Assembly: GCA_900618425.1 (NCBI GenBank)
Contig: UZAN01039627.1
Coordinates: 49,468 to 113,467, forward strand
Length of the DNA: 64,000 bases
Direction: 5' to 3'
DNA from: Echinostoma caproni
Taxonomy: Eukaryota; Platyhelminthes; Trematoda; Plagiorchiida; Echinostomatidae
Shown here: positions 34,518-49,500 of the stretch, one piece after another
How the letters are laid out: the number at the start of each line of letters is the position of its first letter
Position numbering within the stretch: the first letter of the stretch is position 1
Translations under genes and position numbers: made by a program
Notes under the pieces: model-generated
The model's input: only the letters and a program-made list of their open reading frames with translations
Told to the model about the DNA's origin: nothing
Database searches by the model: none

Positions 34518-37500
34518 GTTTGTCATCCTGAGGAACCGAGAAACCATGTTTTTCTAATTGTTTCTTCGTTTATTCTGCCACAAGATGCCTACCATATTGC
34601 CTCGTGTTCCTCTAGCCGTCACTTCTTGCCCATGATTCTTTCCGTTCAAATAGATCTGATTTCGGATCACGAGAATGTTTATCTGGTGTTTGTTTCTTTC
34701 GAAAATCGGATGGTTTTACCAGGCATCACTTACGTAGTGCTGTCACCATATGCTCTCTACTAATGATTCTCGCTAAATGTGTGTATGATCGATTGGACGA
34801 TTGATCTGGGCACCCGTTCCAGCGATTTGCGATCGTATCTTCTGAGCCACGTGTTTATAACGTAGCATACTAATGCACATCAATGCACATGAATTTGAAC
34901 TGAGGTTAGACAGGTAAAACTCAATAAAATCGACTAAGACTTGCAGTGTCCAGGTCAAAATTATGCTGGTTTGTCCAAATACTGTTTTTCTGATATCCAG
35001 TACCGAATTTATAGCGTGTGACCACCAATGCACAAGCCATACAAAGCAATGGAATTTCAGAACGATGCATTCGTTCATTGGGATCAAAACGGTTTCGGTG
35101 ATGATCTGCCTCCGCTCTATATTGTAGGTTAAAATGAATATCCAAGCGTATGATCATGTAGCTTATGAACACACAGTTCATGTAAAATTTGGTAAAAGGT
35201 GTTCACCCCATTGCGTAACCACTGATACCAATCTACCATCAGAAGGACTCACATGACGGGTTCTTTGCTTTCAAATAAAACCTACTTTTAGTTAAGAAAA
35301 TTTACTTTTTTCGGAAGATGTGATCGTTTCTGCTTGTCTTGTTCAAGATAGTCAGTAAAAGACATTCAATCAAATCCCTAAAATAGTGGACTGTTTCGGA
35401 CTGCTTTACGAAGCTCTGGAAACTTGTAAATTTGCTGTCAGTTTCCAATATGCATGAAAGTTAATTAAGTGTCAACTCCTTGGAGAGTTCCACAGGAAGT
35501 CGTTAGAACTAGTAAAATTCTTTTGCTCACATTTTGAGTTAGTCAATGTATGTTATTATAACCCTGAAGAGCAATACCTTTGACAAAGTGGAACACATGA
35601 GCTTCCATGTATTTCTGTTAATTCGCCTTCCACACCTTCAAGTTGTTGCTACATCAGTCCTGCGTTTAGGTCAGTTGCATGCACTTTTGATACAACGAGA
35701 ATGAAGGTATCCAGTTAAAAGTATCCTGCAAATGAGCAGTTATAAGACCAAACGAAATTTATGTGGTGCTCATGAGGGGCTGGAACATTTTTCCACTTCA
35801 TCACGATGTTCAGGTTCAGATGTGTTATTCTAAAATATCTAAAGATTTTCCAATATCAAAGAAAAGATAGTACTTCACCCTTACAGACGTAGATCCTTAT
35901 GCCTTTAGTTGGAGTAACAAATTCTCGTTGAAAACACAAACGATCTCTGCCAGTCATCATCATTTTTCACATCTACGGATCGTTCCATTTCTCCTGCTGC
36001 TTCTGGTTGTTGAACTATTTTCTCTCTCCCCCTCTTCATATCCCCATAGTACTTTCACGATGACCTTCCAACCAACTCCCACGATAACTCTTATCCAGCG
36101 AGGAAACTTCCCGCACGTATAACTGATGGCTATATTCGGTTTGTGGCTGATTGAGTTTCTGCATGTGTGATACAAGGTGGAGAATGCGGGCCCATTTCTA
36201 TCGCTTCCTCTTGATTAAAACCATGCCTGTCTCGTGTTATTTCCTTGTGAAGTAGTTGCAGCTAAGGTGATAATTCCCGCTGAATATGGATCAGGATGTC
36301 AACACGTTTTCCGTGGGTAAACAAAAGCGTGAATGTGTACTCACCATGGCTCTTGAAAGATAATACACAAGGACTATGCACATAGCTATGCAGACCGGTT
36401 AGGAATGTCAAAGAATTTGCTAACCGTCGACGGTTTTTAGTGCTTTACAATGGTTAGACATTTCGGTAGTACTCTTCATTAAAAATCTCTCTGTGTCATG
36501 AAAATGTCTTACTTTTTACATTAAGAGATAATATCAGTTTCAGCATGAAGAAATCTGTCTACTTACTCGCAGTTTCCAAACACTTTGTTAACCCAGGATG
36601 GACGATCTTCAAATCATTTTTATGATAGCCAGATCCATCAGTTTTTATTAAAATATAAACCACTCAAACCAAACATGCTCAAGGTGGAAGATAGAGCAAT
36701 AATGTACTGTAACTTACAGTAGTGTGATACATTTTCTTTTGCTTATTATAACTTGCTTGCCAGCAGCAGCAGCAGCAGCAGTACTACTTCAACTAGTCTT
36801 AATTTTACTCTTACGTATTTCATTCAGAGACCAGAGCTATTAAGATCAAGGTGATCAAATTTGCATGCTTATGCACCGTTCGAAAAGATTTTCTCAATTT
36901 TCTATCACTGTTATGTTAGTTAAGTTTACTTGCGGTGGTTTTACAAACCTGTATCATTGTAACATATTTCATCCTATATTGCACCACATAATCAAACTGC
37001 CAAATTTAAGCTGAAATCTTGGAGATGTTGATACCGTTGTTACCGGTATTCTCCCATTTTTCTTTTGATGTAACACTGCTCCATAGAACCAGATATTGAC
37101 CAGTCAACCCCATAGCATAGCAAATGAAACTGAGAACACGAATAAAGATTTGAGTAGTGATTGTGCATTTTCCACTTCCACCATTATACATTTATTTTTC
37201 TGTTCATTAATATGGAATATACTTAGTACTACGATGATTAAGGTCTTGCTCGAAACACAGATTCAGATGATCTCTGAACAAAACAGTGTATGCCACAGTT
37301 AATTACTTTAATTAACTAAAAATAAGCTATTAACATCTTACTTCCGCTTCAAACAAAACCACATCAGAACAATTTATATTAGCTTTTTTAATATTCCGAA
37401 TTTTGAACACTGCTGCTTTTAAGCCAATCAAAAATCTTCAAGAATCTTTTGAGTGACATTCCCCCATTCACTTATTCAATGGTTGAACGTCAGGCGGATT

Positions 37501-40500
37501 AGGAAAATGGGTGTATTCTTGCCACAATATTTGTATTGCAATTCGTTTTATGTTTAGTTCCTATAGTTTCTACACAGATACCTGAAGTGTAAGGCTGCCA
37601 AGCATTACTACAATCAAACGTAGCTTCTTAGGTTTTCGAGGACAAAGTGCTGCGTGTTTAAACTCCGGTGAAAAGCGTCCCGATGGGCAAATCCACTGGC
37701 AACTATCTCTATCCTCCACAATCAAGATCAAACGTTTATTCTGGTAAAGTGTGATGAATAAAGTTTTCTATCGAAACAAGTTATATCGCTAATGGACGGA
37801 AAAATCACTGATCACTAATGATGATGAATACCGACACAAACGTAGAATGATCAAAAATGTACTGCCGCCACCTTTTCTGTGATGAATATAACTTCTGGGT
37901 TTTAATTATTCCTTGGCGGGCGTGATAGGCTCGGAGATGTTTCGCATATAGTCCTTAACTTACTTTTATTTGTGGTTGGATTTGCAAAATTCTCAAGCAG
38001 AACAAACCCTCAGTTACTCACGAAAAAGCATTCAAAAAGCGTTATTTCACTAGTTTGCAAAGATTCAAAGAAACTGAGTCCAGCTGTCTTAATAAGATAT
38101 AAATCCACAAAACTCTAGAACTCCGGAACCGTTTGACACAGGGAAGCAGGTCGAAAATCAGTGTCGATCCTCGAACGAGCGAATGAGCAGGGAATGAACG
38201 GAATTTGCAATTGTAAAACAGTTAAATTAGTGATTGGCACAGTCACTCGTACGGAACAAACCGGAGAATTGGTATCGGTGTTTGTGTTTCTGTGTTTCTG
38301 ATTGGTGCGATTCCACAAACCAAATTTTACTGTACCCGTTCGAAGCAAATCACGGCAATCCTACTAAATAACGGCACCACCACTTCATTGAATTTGTGCA
38401 TTTCTTTCCAATGAAAAGCATACTTTTGGTTACTTAAATTGCAGAAGGTAATACCAATATAAATTATAATAGCAATACTTTTTATTTCCTTAGATGAATG
38501 CAACTTTACAACCAACGTTTTGGACCAAGGGGGAAGTAGCCGAATAGAGTCTGCCTGAAAACACCGGAATGGAAGATTGTGACAATCATTTATTGACTCA
38601 TTACCTCCAAATCCATTGAAATGTGATCCATTCCATGAGATCATCACTGTCTTCCGGATTTGAATTGATCAAAACACATCAGCTTTCAAAGGCGAATTCA
38701 TCGTGTATATATCAATGAAGCGTGAATTGAAAAGCTAGGAAGCGTTTGATAGCTGCTTCGACTTGGTTGGGTTTCATCAACAGTGCGAATCCATTTACCA
38801 ACTGGGGATCGAACCCGGGACTTTAAGGGCAGAACGCAGGCATGCTATTCACTACACCACCGAGCAGCTGACCAGTCGGTTTTTTATTTTTCATTTATAC
38901 GATGTAGCACAACCCATTGTTGCGAGCTTATTGCAGGCCACAGACCCCGCTCATCTCGGCACTAGCCTCCGGGTTATAACTCGGTTGGAAACATTCACAA
39001 CCTGACTACTTATTTCAAGTATTAGAGGCTGAAAAGTATTTTACTTAGGAAAACCATGATGCATCTAATCAGAAAAACTCAATAAAAGCTGACTTTACCG
39101 TCCTTAGTTAAATTCCAGCGAGTGACGTTCTCGTGTGACCACTTAAAATAGTTTTAATTTTAATTACGATTTACAACAGACGAACACTTTGTTTTCAAAC
39201 GATGGTGGCATAAATATGATAGAGCGAAAGAAAACTGCAATGCTTCTATAACCAGAGTCGAGTAATCTTAACTGATAGGGAAGATACAGCCGAAGTATTC
39301 GAAGCAGATGTGTGTAAAGTCCTTGTCATACTGATAAATTCAATATCCAGTATTGATTTCATTGAGTGATACAAGCGATTATGAATGACCTCAGAGAACG
39401 TAAATAAAACCTTGTAACCAATGACGCTTATGCACGCACGCACACACACACACACACACACACACGGAGAAACACAAACACGTAAAACGATTGCAATGCT
39501 GGTGTAAAAAAAACCGATCAGTCTTTCTGAACTGCGAAGACCCCTCTGTCACGCTATTTATCTCTAGTCATCCCGATCGATGACCGCAAGTGTCCCCAAC
39601 CTGATAGAACTTTCGTTCTTCGAGTACCGATCACTAGGATATATGAAATAGTACTAGGCCGAGTTATGGATGACGTTGTCGAAGATATGGGACAGACGGC
39701 CGGGGATATGATATCATCTGTGCCCGAACCGGAAGAGAACAGTTCCGATACAGAGGCAACCGTCATTCGTGCACCAAGTGTAACTTTTTATGCTAGTCGG
39801 AAAAATACAGGCACAGATCAGTTGGATGTGGAGAATGTTGAAACGGAACTGAATTGCACAGTAAGTCTATACAGAATATCTCTCAGGCAGCAAGAGGCAT
39901 TGTTTGGTATAGAATGAATGTTTTACGTAAAGCTAAGCAATTTGATAACCAAAATCCGTATTGGTTTCGTCCTCAGTTTTATCTTTCATAATGGTATTGA
40001 TTTCGACTACGTCTACGGGATCTTGATACAAAACAAAATTTAGATTACTTGAACGTTTTACCGAATTCCGTTTCTACCTGCGATAATAAATAATTTGAAC
40101 TTGGACAATAAAACAGTAATCAGTATGTGAGATTTGCGTAGAGAATGAAAGACGGCAATGAATCACTTTCTTTCATTGTTGGATGACCACTTTTGTCCTG
40201 TCGGAGAACTCGACGCGCGGAGAATCAGTTTTGGCCCCAAAAAGTCGTAACTCCTAATCGAGTGACCGAAATTGGAAACTTTTTTTCGGTTTCGGTTCAC
40301 GAAAATATGTAAACACACAACCAGGTCTGGGCATGGATCTGCTTATGAGACTCCCATTCTGCGCTGTTTCGTTTGTCCTCAAAGGCAGAAGCAGAAAATG
40401 AGTTCATTGTGATGTTGCATTTACTGCCTAATTATACCCTATTGCGAAACCATGAAGAATGAATATGGAACGGATTTTAGGATCCTAATTTGGTGAAGTA

Positions 40501-43500
40501 AAATATCATACAAATGGGGTGCCTCAGAATAACTACGGTCTGTTTCTTTTGTGAATTACCTTTGGTCTGCGTCACCAAGCCATGAGTTTGCGACCGAATC
40601 AGACCAAATGATTCAACAAATTGTTTTACATTGAACTCAGTACAATCTGATCATCAGATTCCGATTGCATCTGCCATAGATAGGTTACCGCTATTGTTCT
40701 CTTTTTAAGCGATCGGCCTTCTACCTTGTAGATCAAAAAGAAACATTCATGAGCGTAAACCGCTTGATCGAAAGGCATCAAATTAGCGGCATTTGCAATC
40801 GTCCCAGTTCTGGTCGTTCTCTGATACACCTCGTAGGATGATGTTCTGTAATGGGATCGCACTGACATTCGGTGGTTCGGTGACTGTAATCCAGTAGCGC
40901 TGGCCACCAACCTACGGTCGCCGTAGATCTCCATGTTTCGTTGGCATATGCGATCCCTTTTTGATGAACCGCCCTACTCCACTGTGTTTTTTAAACACAA
41001 TCCCGTTTGATCAAATATTTATTGAACAGCAGTAGCTCGCTCCCCAAGAGGAAGTGAATTGACAAACTGCAATTTTTCATCGAAAATCGTCTTTTCTCTT
41101 CTGAGAGAAACACCTGAGACACTAAGGCATAATTTTGTTACCTAATTTCAATTCACTCATTCTAAAAGCGATTCACATGGTAAACTCCCCCGTATTTTCC
41201 TCAAACGTATCAATCACATAACGTTATACCCCCGCCTCTCCCCCTCAAATATTTCCTTGGTCATGTTTTGCATTACACTTTCATCTTCCGCAGCTATAAT
41301 AAGTGTTGTGTTTTGCTTGCTGATAAAACACCAAAATCGGGCTTGCTGTTTACTGCTATACGTGTGAGTAATGCGCTTCACTTGTTCCAGTATGGAACTA
41401 GCGTAACATTACAAAACAAGTCAGAAAGCAAACAATTGTTTTGAAGGTTTCATAATTCTTCCTGTACAAGGCATATGAAGGTTTGTTGCTTTGGGACCAC
41501 ATGTTCTCGCTGGGTCGAAAGGTAATTCGCGATGGGGAGAGAGAAGAGGTGATCCCTATGCGTCTGCTTCGATGAAATCGATTGTGATTAAATTGTTGTT
41601 GTTGGTGATGGTATTGATGGTGATCATTCTCGTGCCAGCGTAAAAGGCGAGCTTCAACCAGTGGCTTTTATGCACATAGTTCTGGTGCGAAAAGTATAAT
41701 ACCAATCGCCTCAGCAGGAGTTAGTATGCAAGCGCACGGTTTTAGGGAGGTTAGGGGGTACATAATTAATTCTGGTTTAATTTGATGTATTTTATTCATT
41801 TGTAGTCGAAAGTCGTATACGTACAAATTGTAATATGTTTGGGTTGCTGTATACAGTAGGATGTCTGACCCCTGTGAAAGAATGGTCCAGGCAACCGGAT
41901 GTGGGCCTTGCCTCGGTGGGGTCTGAAACCGTCGACATACAGAAGATTTTCTATTGAAAAGTTTACTTGAAAAACCACAAGGGAGGAAATTGTAAACCCC
42001 AAGATCAAAAAGGTTCAGCGTTACAAGAACACGACTCGCACTCAAACTGACAAGTTGCCAAGTTTCTTACAAAATATGGGATTCCAAAACGTTTAGGGAT
42101 TCCAAAGCAAGCTGTCCTCAGCGTTCTACTTGGTTTATTTACAGTCATCTCTGTGCACTCCACATAGTGTGTTCCACAGAGCGTACGAATTACGGTCAGT
42201 TGCTTCTTGCATGAATGTTCTCTTCTTGCTGTCTTATGAACTCTCCCTTTAGCGTTAGAGGTCATCAGAGAGTAATCATTTTGTAAAACCTCATCCGATG
42301 AAAATCATCATTGGTTTAGTCTGAAAACTGCTTTTCCGTTCACCATTATCCATTTCAATATTTAAATTCAATTAAAAAACACAAAGTCATAACCAATAAA
42401 CAACACTTTAACGCCCTTTCTGGAATGAAACGACTCAGAAGATATTTTGGTCAAAATTCTAACTGGAACTGAAAGTTAGTTTCCTATTATTTTATTTTGC
42501 AGTTATACTTGGGCATGGTTATGACATCGGTGATGCATGCATTACACAATCCACAGGTGGTCATATTAATCAAAGGATGATGGATAGATAGGTTATCACT
42601 TTGATACTCTGGCAATTTTCCCAGGGAGGAACTAATTTACGGGTATAGAAATGATCTTGTTGTAATCAAATATTCTTTTGATATTCATATTTTGTCTAGC
42701 CGTGGCTAGATATCTTTCGTACTCTGTGCAGATGTTTATTACCCCATCAACTCTTAAGTGTGTGACCAAACAGGTCATCACAAGTATTTCCCAAAGGAAT
42801 TCAAAGTTTCGTACGCGCACTCCACAATCCAAGCAGTTGTGGAGCTGTGATTTGCAAAGTTGAAGAGTTCGAGTGCCGAAGATCTATTACCATCATCCCC
42901 AGCGGTTGTGGATTTGTTTTGTCAGATGGATTTATCAAAAATGGTGTTCTTTGATTACGTGTCTGTCAACGCATAGGATTAAGCGTGCATTGACTGAGGC
43001 GTATGGCTTGGAAATTGTGGTACATCCATTTCCTCGTCAGTCGTTCTGTCGTTTGTAATCCGTACCAGGAGTCACAATTGCTGGGCCCCCCAGCTAAATG
43101 CCAGCTCATCCATAAAACGCTAAAAAAAAGATATTTCAAAGGTAAGCAACCGTGAGAAACTGTTTTTGTAATTCTTTTCATTTTTCAAGTAAACTTCATA
43201 CATTGGTTTTGATAGATCCCAAATACCCCAAAATCAAAATAAACAAAATGCGGTATACCTGAAATCGTTACTTTTTTGAACACGAAATTCACTATCACTA
43301 TGGCTAGAACGAGTGATACATCAACGCCCTCCGTTTGCTCTGCACCAAACGAATCATATTGTTTGTTTAACCCACAAAGGCGGTAAGTTTACTCTTCACT
43401 TACTGGCTTATACGTTGCACTTTATTGAAAAAGTGACGAAAGATTGTTTTCTTCTTTGCCTTATGTCCCTCAAAATGACATATCTCGATTTCATTGTGTT

Positions 43501-46500
43501 GCCTGTACAGCGTAGTTTCCTGTTAGTCCTGATTCGTTGCTTTTCTGACTTGTTGAAAACGCTTCAGTTCTTGAACGTCAACAACTTGTAAGCAATTGTA
43601 GTGCCACCTAAGGTGTAGTACTCACTCACAAATCGTAATCCAATTGCCTCAAGAATCTTGTTGACTTCAGACCTGGAGTATGTGGATGAAACTATTCTAT
43701 GGCAGACTGCTAATATTAAGTGGAAAATACAACATTTTGGGCAACCTTTCATAAGTTCATGAATTTTCGAATGAATCTGGACTTTCCTCGAACAGGTCAA
43801 ATGTTTTCAGTGTACTCCTTTTTCGCGTAGCTTACCACCAACACCTTTTTCTCAATCATTTTCCGGAGTTGACGCTGTTGCCTACCTGTTTCATGCAGTC
43901 TTCTGTTGACACTGAAAACGCTGTGTCAACTATTTTTTATTATTTGAGATCCTTAAGTTGAGATTATTTGGTGCATACCACAGGGGTTATCTTATTTTGG
44001 ACCCAATCTATTCTTTCAATTTGCATGTACCATTCTGCCGCGGGCCTGTCTACAAAAAGCATTTTGACCGATTTGCCGTTAGCTACGCATTATGAATCGC
44101 GTTTCCGAAATTTCTTTGAGTCTGCTATTCTTTGATTTTTCTTCTCGAGACGCATATTCGATTTTTTGCTTCGTTTGCTAATGACTCTCTCCTCACACAT
44201 CCATTTGATTAACTTATTGTTCATCGCGGGTTACTTAACAGATATTCTTACGGACAATGATGATGTTCTAAGAGAACATTCGACCATCTTTTGTAGTAAG
44301 CAATTCTAATACCGACACTTGGAATCTTTATCTTGGTTCACTTTTGGTATTACCCCAACCAACTTTTCCTCACAGCAGAAAGTCTATTCAAACTTGCTCA
44401 ATCCGGTTAACGCCTTATGATGCAATAATACAGTTTGACTTACTTCTTTTTCAATTTGACCTGCATAAAGGTTTCATGATAAAGCTCAGGTACCATTGTG
44501 CATCCTGCCATCCAGTGAGCAACAACCGATACTCCCCATGCAAAGTGTGAATTTTGGCCTGTATTCATCCAGTTTCTTTACCAGCACAGTAAAACACGTG
44601 TCGAGGAATGAATAATATACTGTATGCGACTGGACACTGGCCGCAGCATTTATAGTACCCTCTCTCTTGGCATAATTTTCCCTTCCTAGTTTCATAATAG
44701 CAAGCAAATAACGTCTGAACGATCCATAAATCTTAGTTTTAAACACAGATTAGACATCGAAAGGTTAACGTATTTGAATCTATTGTTGGCTCAAACCTCC
44801 GTTGTCGGTAAATTTAGCAATCCCTAAACTTCTTGTCTGATGTAATTAAAAAATTCAAATGGAACGAGTATTCTTCCAAGCCATGGTATTATTTTAAGTG
44901 TCTTTTGATGTTCCGAAACCACNNNNNNNNNNNNNNNNNNNNNNNNNNNNNNNNNNNNNNNNNNNNNNNNNNNNNNNNNNNNNNNNNNNNNNNNNNNNNN
45001 NNNNNNNNNNNNNNNNNNNNNNNNNNNNNNNNNNNNNNNNNNNNNNNNNNNNNNNNNNNNNNNNNNNNNNNNNNNNNNNNNNNNNNNNNNNNNNNNNNNN
45101 NNNNNNNNNNNNNNNNNNNNNNNNNNNNNNNNNNNNNNNNNNNNNNNNNNNNNNNNNNNNNNNNNNNNNNNNNNNNNNNNNNNNNNNNNNNNNNNNNNNN
45201 NNNNNNNNNNNNNNNNNNNNNNNNNNNNNNNNNNNNNNNNNNNNNNNNNNNNNNNNNNNNNNNNNNNNNNNNNNNNNNNNNNNNNNNNNNNNNNNNNNNN
45301 NNNNNNNNNNNNNNNNNNNNNNNNNNNNNNNNNNNNNNNNNNNNNNNNNNNNNNNNNNNNNNNNNNNNNNNNNNNNNNNNNNNNNNNNNNNNNNNNNNNN
45401 NNNNNNNNNNNNNNNNNNNNNNNNNNNNNNNNNNNNNNNNNNNNNNNNNNNNNNNNNNNNNNNNNNNNNNNNNNNNNNNNNNNNNNNNNNNNNNNNNNNN
45501 NNNNNNNNNNNNNNNNNNNNNNNNNNNNNNNNNNNNNNNNNNNNNNNNNNNNNNNNNNNNNNNNNNNNNNNNNNNNNNNNNNNNNNNNNNNNNNNNNNNN
45601 NNNNNNNNNNNNNNNNNNNNNNNNNNNNNNNNNNNNNNNNNNNNNNNNNNNNNNNNNNNNNNNNNNNNNNNNNNNNNNNNNNNNNNNNNNNNNNNNNNNN
45701 NNNNNNNNNNNNNNNNNNNNNNNNNNNNNNNNNNNNNNNNNNNNNNNNNNNNNNNNNNNNNNNNNNNNNNNNNNNNNNNNNNNNTCTCCTTCGGACTTTT
45801 ACTATGTTACCATGTTCTTTAAAAGACTTACAACGTTGCTTCAATACGTTTTCTGTGTAAAGGCGGACGAATCATCATGCAATGCAACTTAGTCTAACTG
45901 GACGCTTTTCCTAACTTCTTGTGCATTTCCCATCTTCAGTGTCTCGAGGTAAAAATTACACACCCTGAGACAAAGTACTGCACCTCTATGGACTTCACAC
46001 ACCTAAATCGGTTCAAAAATGGGTGCGTTAGTCATCCGCTTTCGATCTTCCTTACGTCATTCATAAATATTTGCGATCAAGCGGTCGACTGACTGGTGTA
46101 TTGTAGTGCCAATGAAACTCCTGGTGACGGTAGTTAGATGCTCATAGCATTCTCAATTACCTGGAAGAAACAAAGACCTCCAAGTGAGTCTGCACACGAC
46201 AGGGTTAACTGTGGTGCAATAAAAGAGGCTCATTGAAATTGAGAAACCCAGATGTCCTTCCTGACATAAAATTCAGTACATATGAAATATGTTCGTATTG
46301 AGCAAAGTGAATTGCCTTCGGTGGAATTGCAACTCGGTCATGGACACCGCCAGCACTTTTTCTATATCGTACGCCAGCTGAGATACGAGGTCACACGATT
46401 GCACTGATCTATTCATATGTGGATCACTCATTCAATATACGGAGGCACACGAAATCCACCAGGTACCAAATAAGAAGACTGACAGGGCAGATTTTCCGCA

Positions 46501-49500
46501 AAACGCATGGGAATCTACCAAACACCGTTTTGTTGGCTAACAACTTTTCAGAAAGTTTAAAAGTTTGTCTCCTCTTTACTATGCCAAGTAAGGCGGAAAC
46601 AACCACAAAGGCAGTTATAAACCGATTAGACATCATAAAAAGCTCCCTAAGAAATATATTAGCAAGTTGCTACACATGGCCTCAATTTTCAAATCGTTAC
46701 GAAGGACACATCGTAGATAGTTCCCTGAATGAAATACAAGGCACAACTATAACAATATTAAAAACTGTTATTATGTATTGAGGTTCACCAGTTGAATTTT
46801 ATTTACTGATGCAACGAAAAGTAATGAAATTTTTATGAGCTTGAGACAGGAAACTACTTCTGAAAACATCTTCGCAAAGAAGAAGCGTGTTTCAGTTAGA
46901 CGGTCAACGATAGAAACTTCCCAGTGGTACGTGTTATCCTCTTACGCAACAACCAAACTGAACCGGGTATACTGGATTGGGTGCGCGATTTTGAAGCATT
47001 TATTGGAGCATCACCTGGTGCGAGAAATAGCATCAAGTGGTCATAGTGAAACCAATTCCAAGCGTCGTAATGCCACCGATGTAATACTTTTGTTAAGAGG
47101 TATATTGAAAGAAACGAGGCAAAGTTTTCATTCAGTATCAGAACATTTCCCGATGAATTTAGCTTTCAATTGCTCGAAGAATCCATCCAGCTCCGTTTTT
47201 CGCCCTTTATAATATAATTATAATTTATATAACCTTAAAAGAAGGTTTCGTTGTGTTGCGTTAGCTGAGGCCTGGACGGTTGTTACGGGTGTTTAGGATA
47301 CAAAAGTTAAGCGTCACAAACTCTATCAGCAACCAAGAAATTCTGTGACCAGTGTATTTCCCCCACCTCTTCAACCTACTGTTTACGTTTGACCCTGAAA
47401 TCATTTAGCCAAATCGAGTGGTTCTGATGATTAAATACCTGTAACGTGTTACGAACGAAAGTTGGCACCCAGTTGAGGAAATAACGCAAACCAGTGTAAT
47501 TCAATCTCTAAATTGACTGATTTTTATTAACTTTGTATAAAATACGGACAACATGCAAGCCTCTGTCGAAACTAAAATACATTTCAGACTTTTGTCTTTG
47601 ATAACGAAGTTCATTCGGTAAACGTTGTCGTACGACAGGAATATATTCGTTAATAAAGGGTTGAGATCACCGGCATCATTCGGTCTTTGTCTGTACTTTA
47701 ACCCAACCGGAAACTCAGCCGCAATGCAATGGGACCAGAAAACAATAATGCGTCCAGATTAATTAAACTGAGTGAAAATTTTCAGGCGTTGAACCAACCA
47801 CCAATACCCTTTACCAGCGGTTTATTCACAATCCAAACTTCCCGCCTAATCGATTCCACTTCAGCACACCGTTTTTGTAATCAACAATATCACAAACCTC
47901 ATTGTTTTATCACTCAGCCCATAATTTCTGAAAATAATTCACTTTGTGAAGTTTCATTTTCTTGAGTAAAACTAAAGACATTTTACTTTTCCAAGTTTTA
48001 CTATTATCTAACCTGCTCCGAAATACTCAGAGTTAATGGAAGCAAATGGTAACAATGAGAAAGCTCACATATTCTCTCTTCTGCTCTCTCACACTTGATG
48101 AGAAAGCTTCACCGTGTTTTCCCAACGATTCATCCAGCTCAATATGATAAAAAGTGAACTGTTGTCCTCGTACCTAAAGTAGTACAAAACCAGATGAGAG
48201 CGAAGCTGTCTACCACGGAATTCGAATGTCGGTAGGGACCTTTCGAACTTCTGAAACTGTTTCTTGGAGCACACCAGCAACAGCAACCTAAAACACTCGG
48301 TGTCTCATTATTGACCATTATTGAGCTCGTACAACATGAACTAGAATATCATTTCTAATTTTCGAACGACCAGAAACACTTTGGATTCACTTCCCAAATC
48401 CTGACTTAAACGAAAACTCTTACCTCTGAAGAAGATGGTGATCGGGAATATCTACAAAATCTTTCTCGATGATCAAAGCGGACGACGAGGTCGAGGAAAC
48501 TTCTGCCAAGTTATCAACTCAATCGCTCTGTGTGGATAATTATTGGAATCGCTAATATACTGTTTTTGCAACCGGAAGTCATTCTAAGATTTGAATGAAA
48601 AGTAAACACGCTAATTGCTGATAGCTTTAGTTTTGGTGGATACTTCTTACCACTGTTTGTTTCATTAATCATTGAAACCCCATTTTTATAAACCACAGTA
48701 ATGACTTTGTTGAAGTCATTTCGGATAATTTGAGTTCACTGCCCTGAAAACTTGTGAAATGCTTCACATCAGAGGAAAATTATCACTCTTGAACTTTTCG
48801 AAAGTAAATAACCTATAACAGTCACTAGACTGCATTTCAGAACAATGTCATTATCGTCATTCTTCCATGGGACTAGAACAGACACCTGTCGACTTATCGC
48901 ATAACGAGATTACAGCTCAATCGCGGTTGCTTGTAATCGTTCTTCATTAGTGTAACTGTGGGACTTTTGATCTCAGTTTGTGTGCGAGTGCGTTTTCGGA
49001 ACCTTTACTATCTTCAATTTTGACTTGTTTAGATCAAATTCGTTAGTCTGTTTTAGAACCCACGCAAAAGCCTGTACATCCGTGAGCTTTCGGCAAACTT
49101 TATGGTTGATTAGAAGCAGGCACATAGTGCATGTTTATCTTCTTAGGGGCTGATTCCACATTTTCAGGAGATCCTGAATTTTCATTAAAAACGGAGAGAT
49201 CTATGGCTGCATAGGTATTCATCAGAACAGAAAGAAGAAGGATGGTGCGAGGTGCATGCAGTTTCACCAATCTTCGTTTTTCTTGCTCAAGGTATGATAC
49301 TTTGTATGAAACATTAAACTTAAGGGTAAACAATCAAACAGGAGTCATCGGAAAGATCAATGTTTTGATTAACATCGCCACACAAAACGCCAAAATCATC
49401 AAACTGCAATTACTCAACTTGACTCGTAACGACCTGATCACATCAACCTGCTGACGTGACCCGCAAGACCATAGGATGGTACGAAAATCGCAATCCATTG

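Noticed and set aside
38800..38880. A tRNA gene on the minus strand
   Set aside because: The A and B boxes are good, but the seven-base acceptor ends do not pair and a T-stem pair is broken. The adjoining hammerhead-like tail marks it as a SINE.
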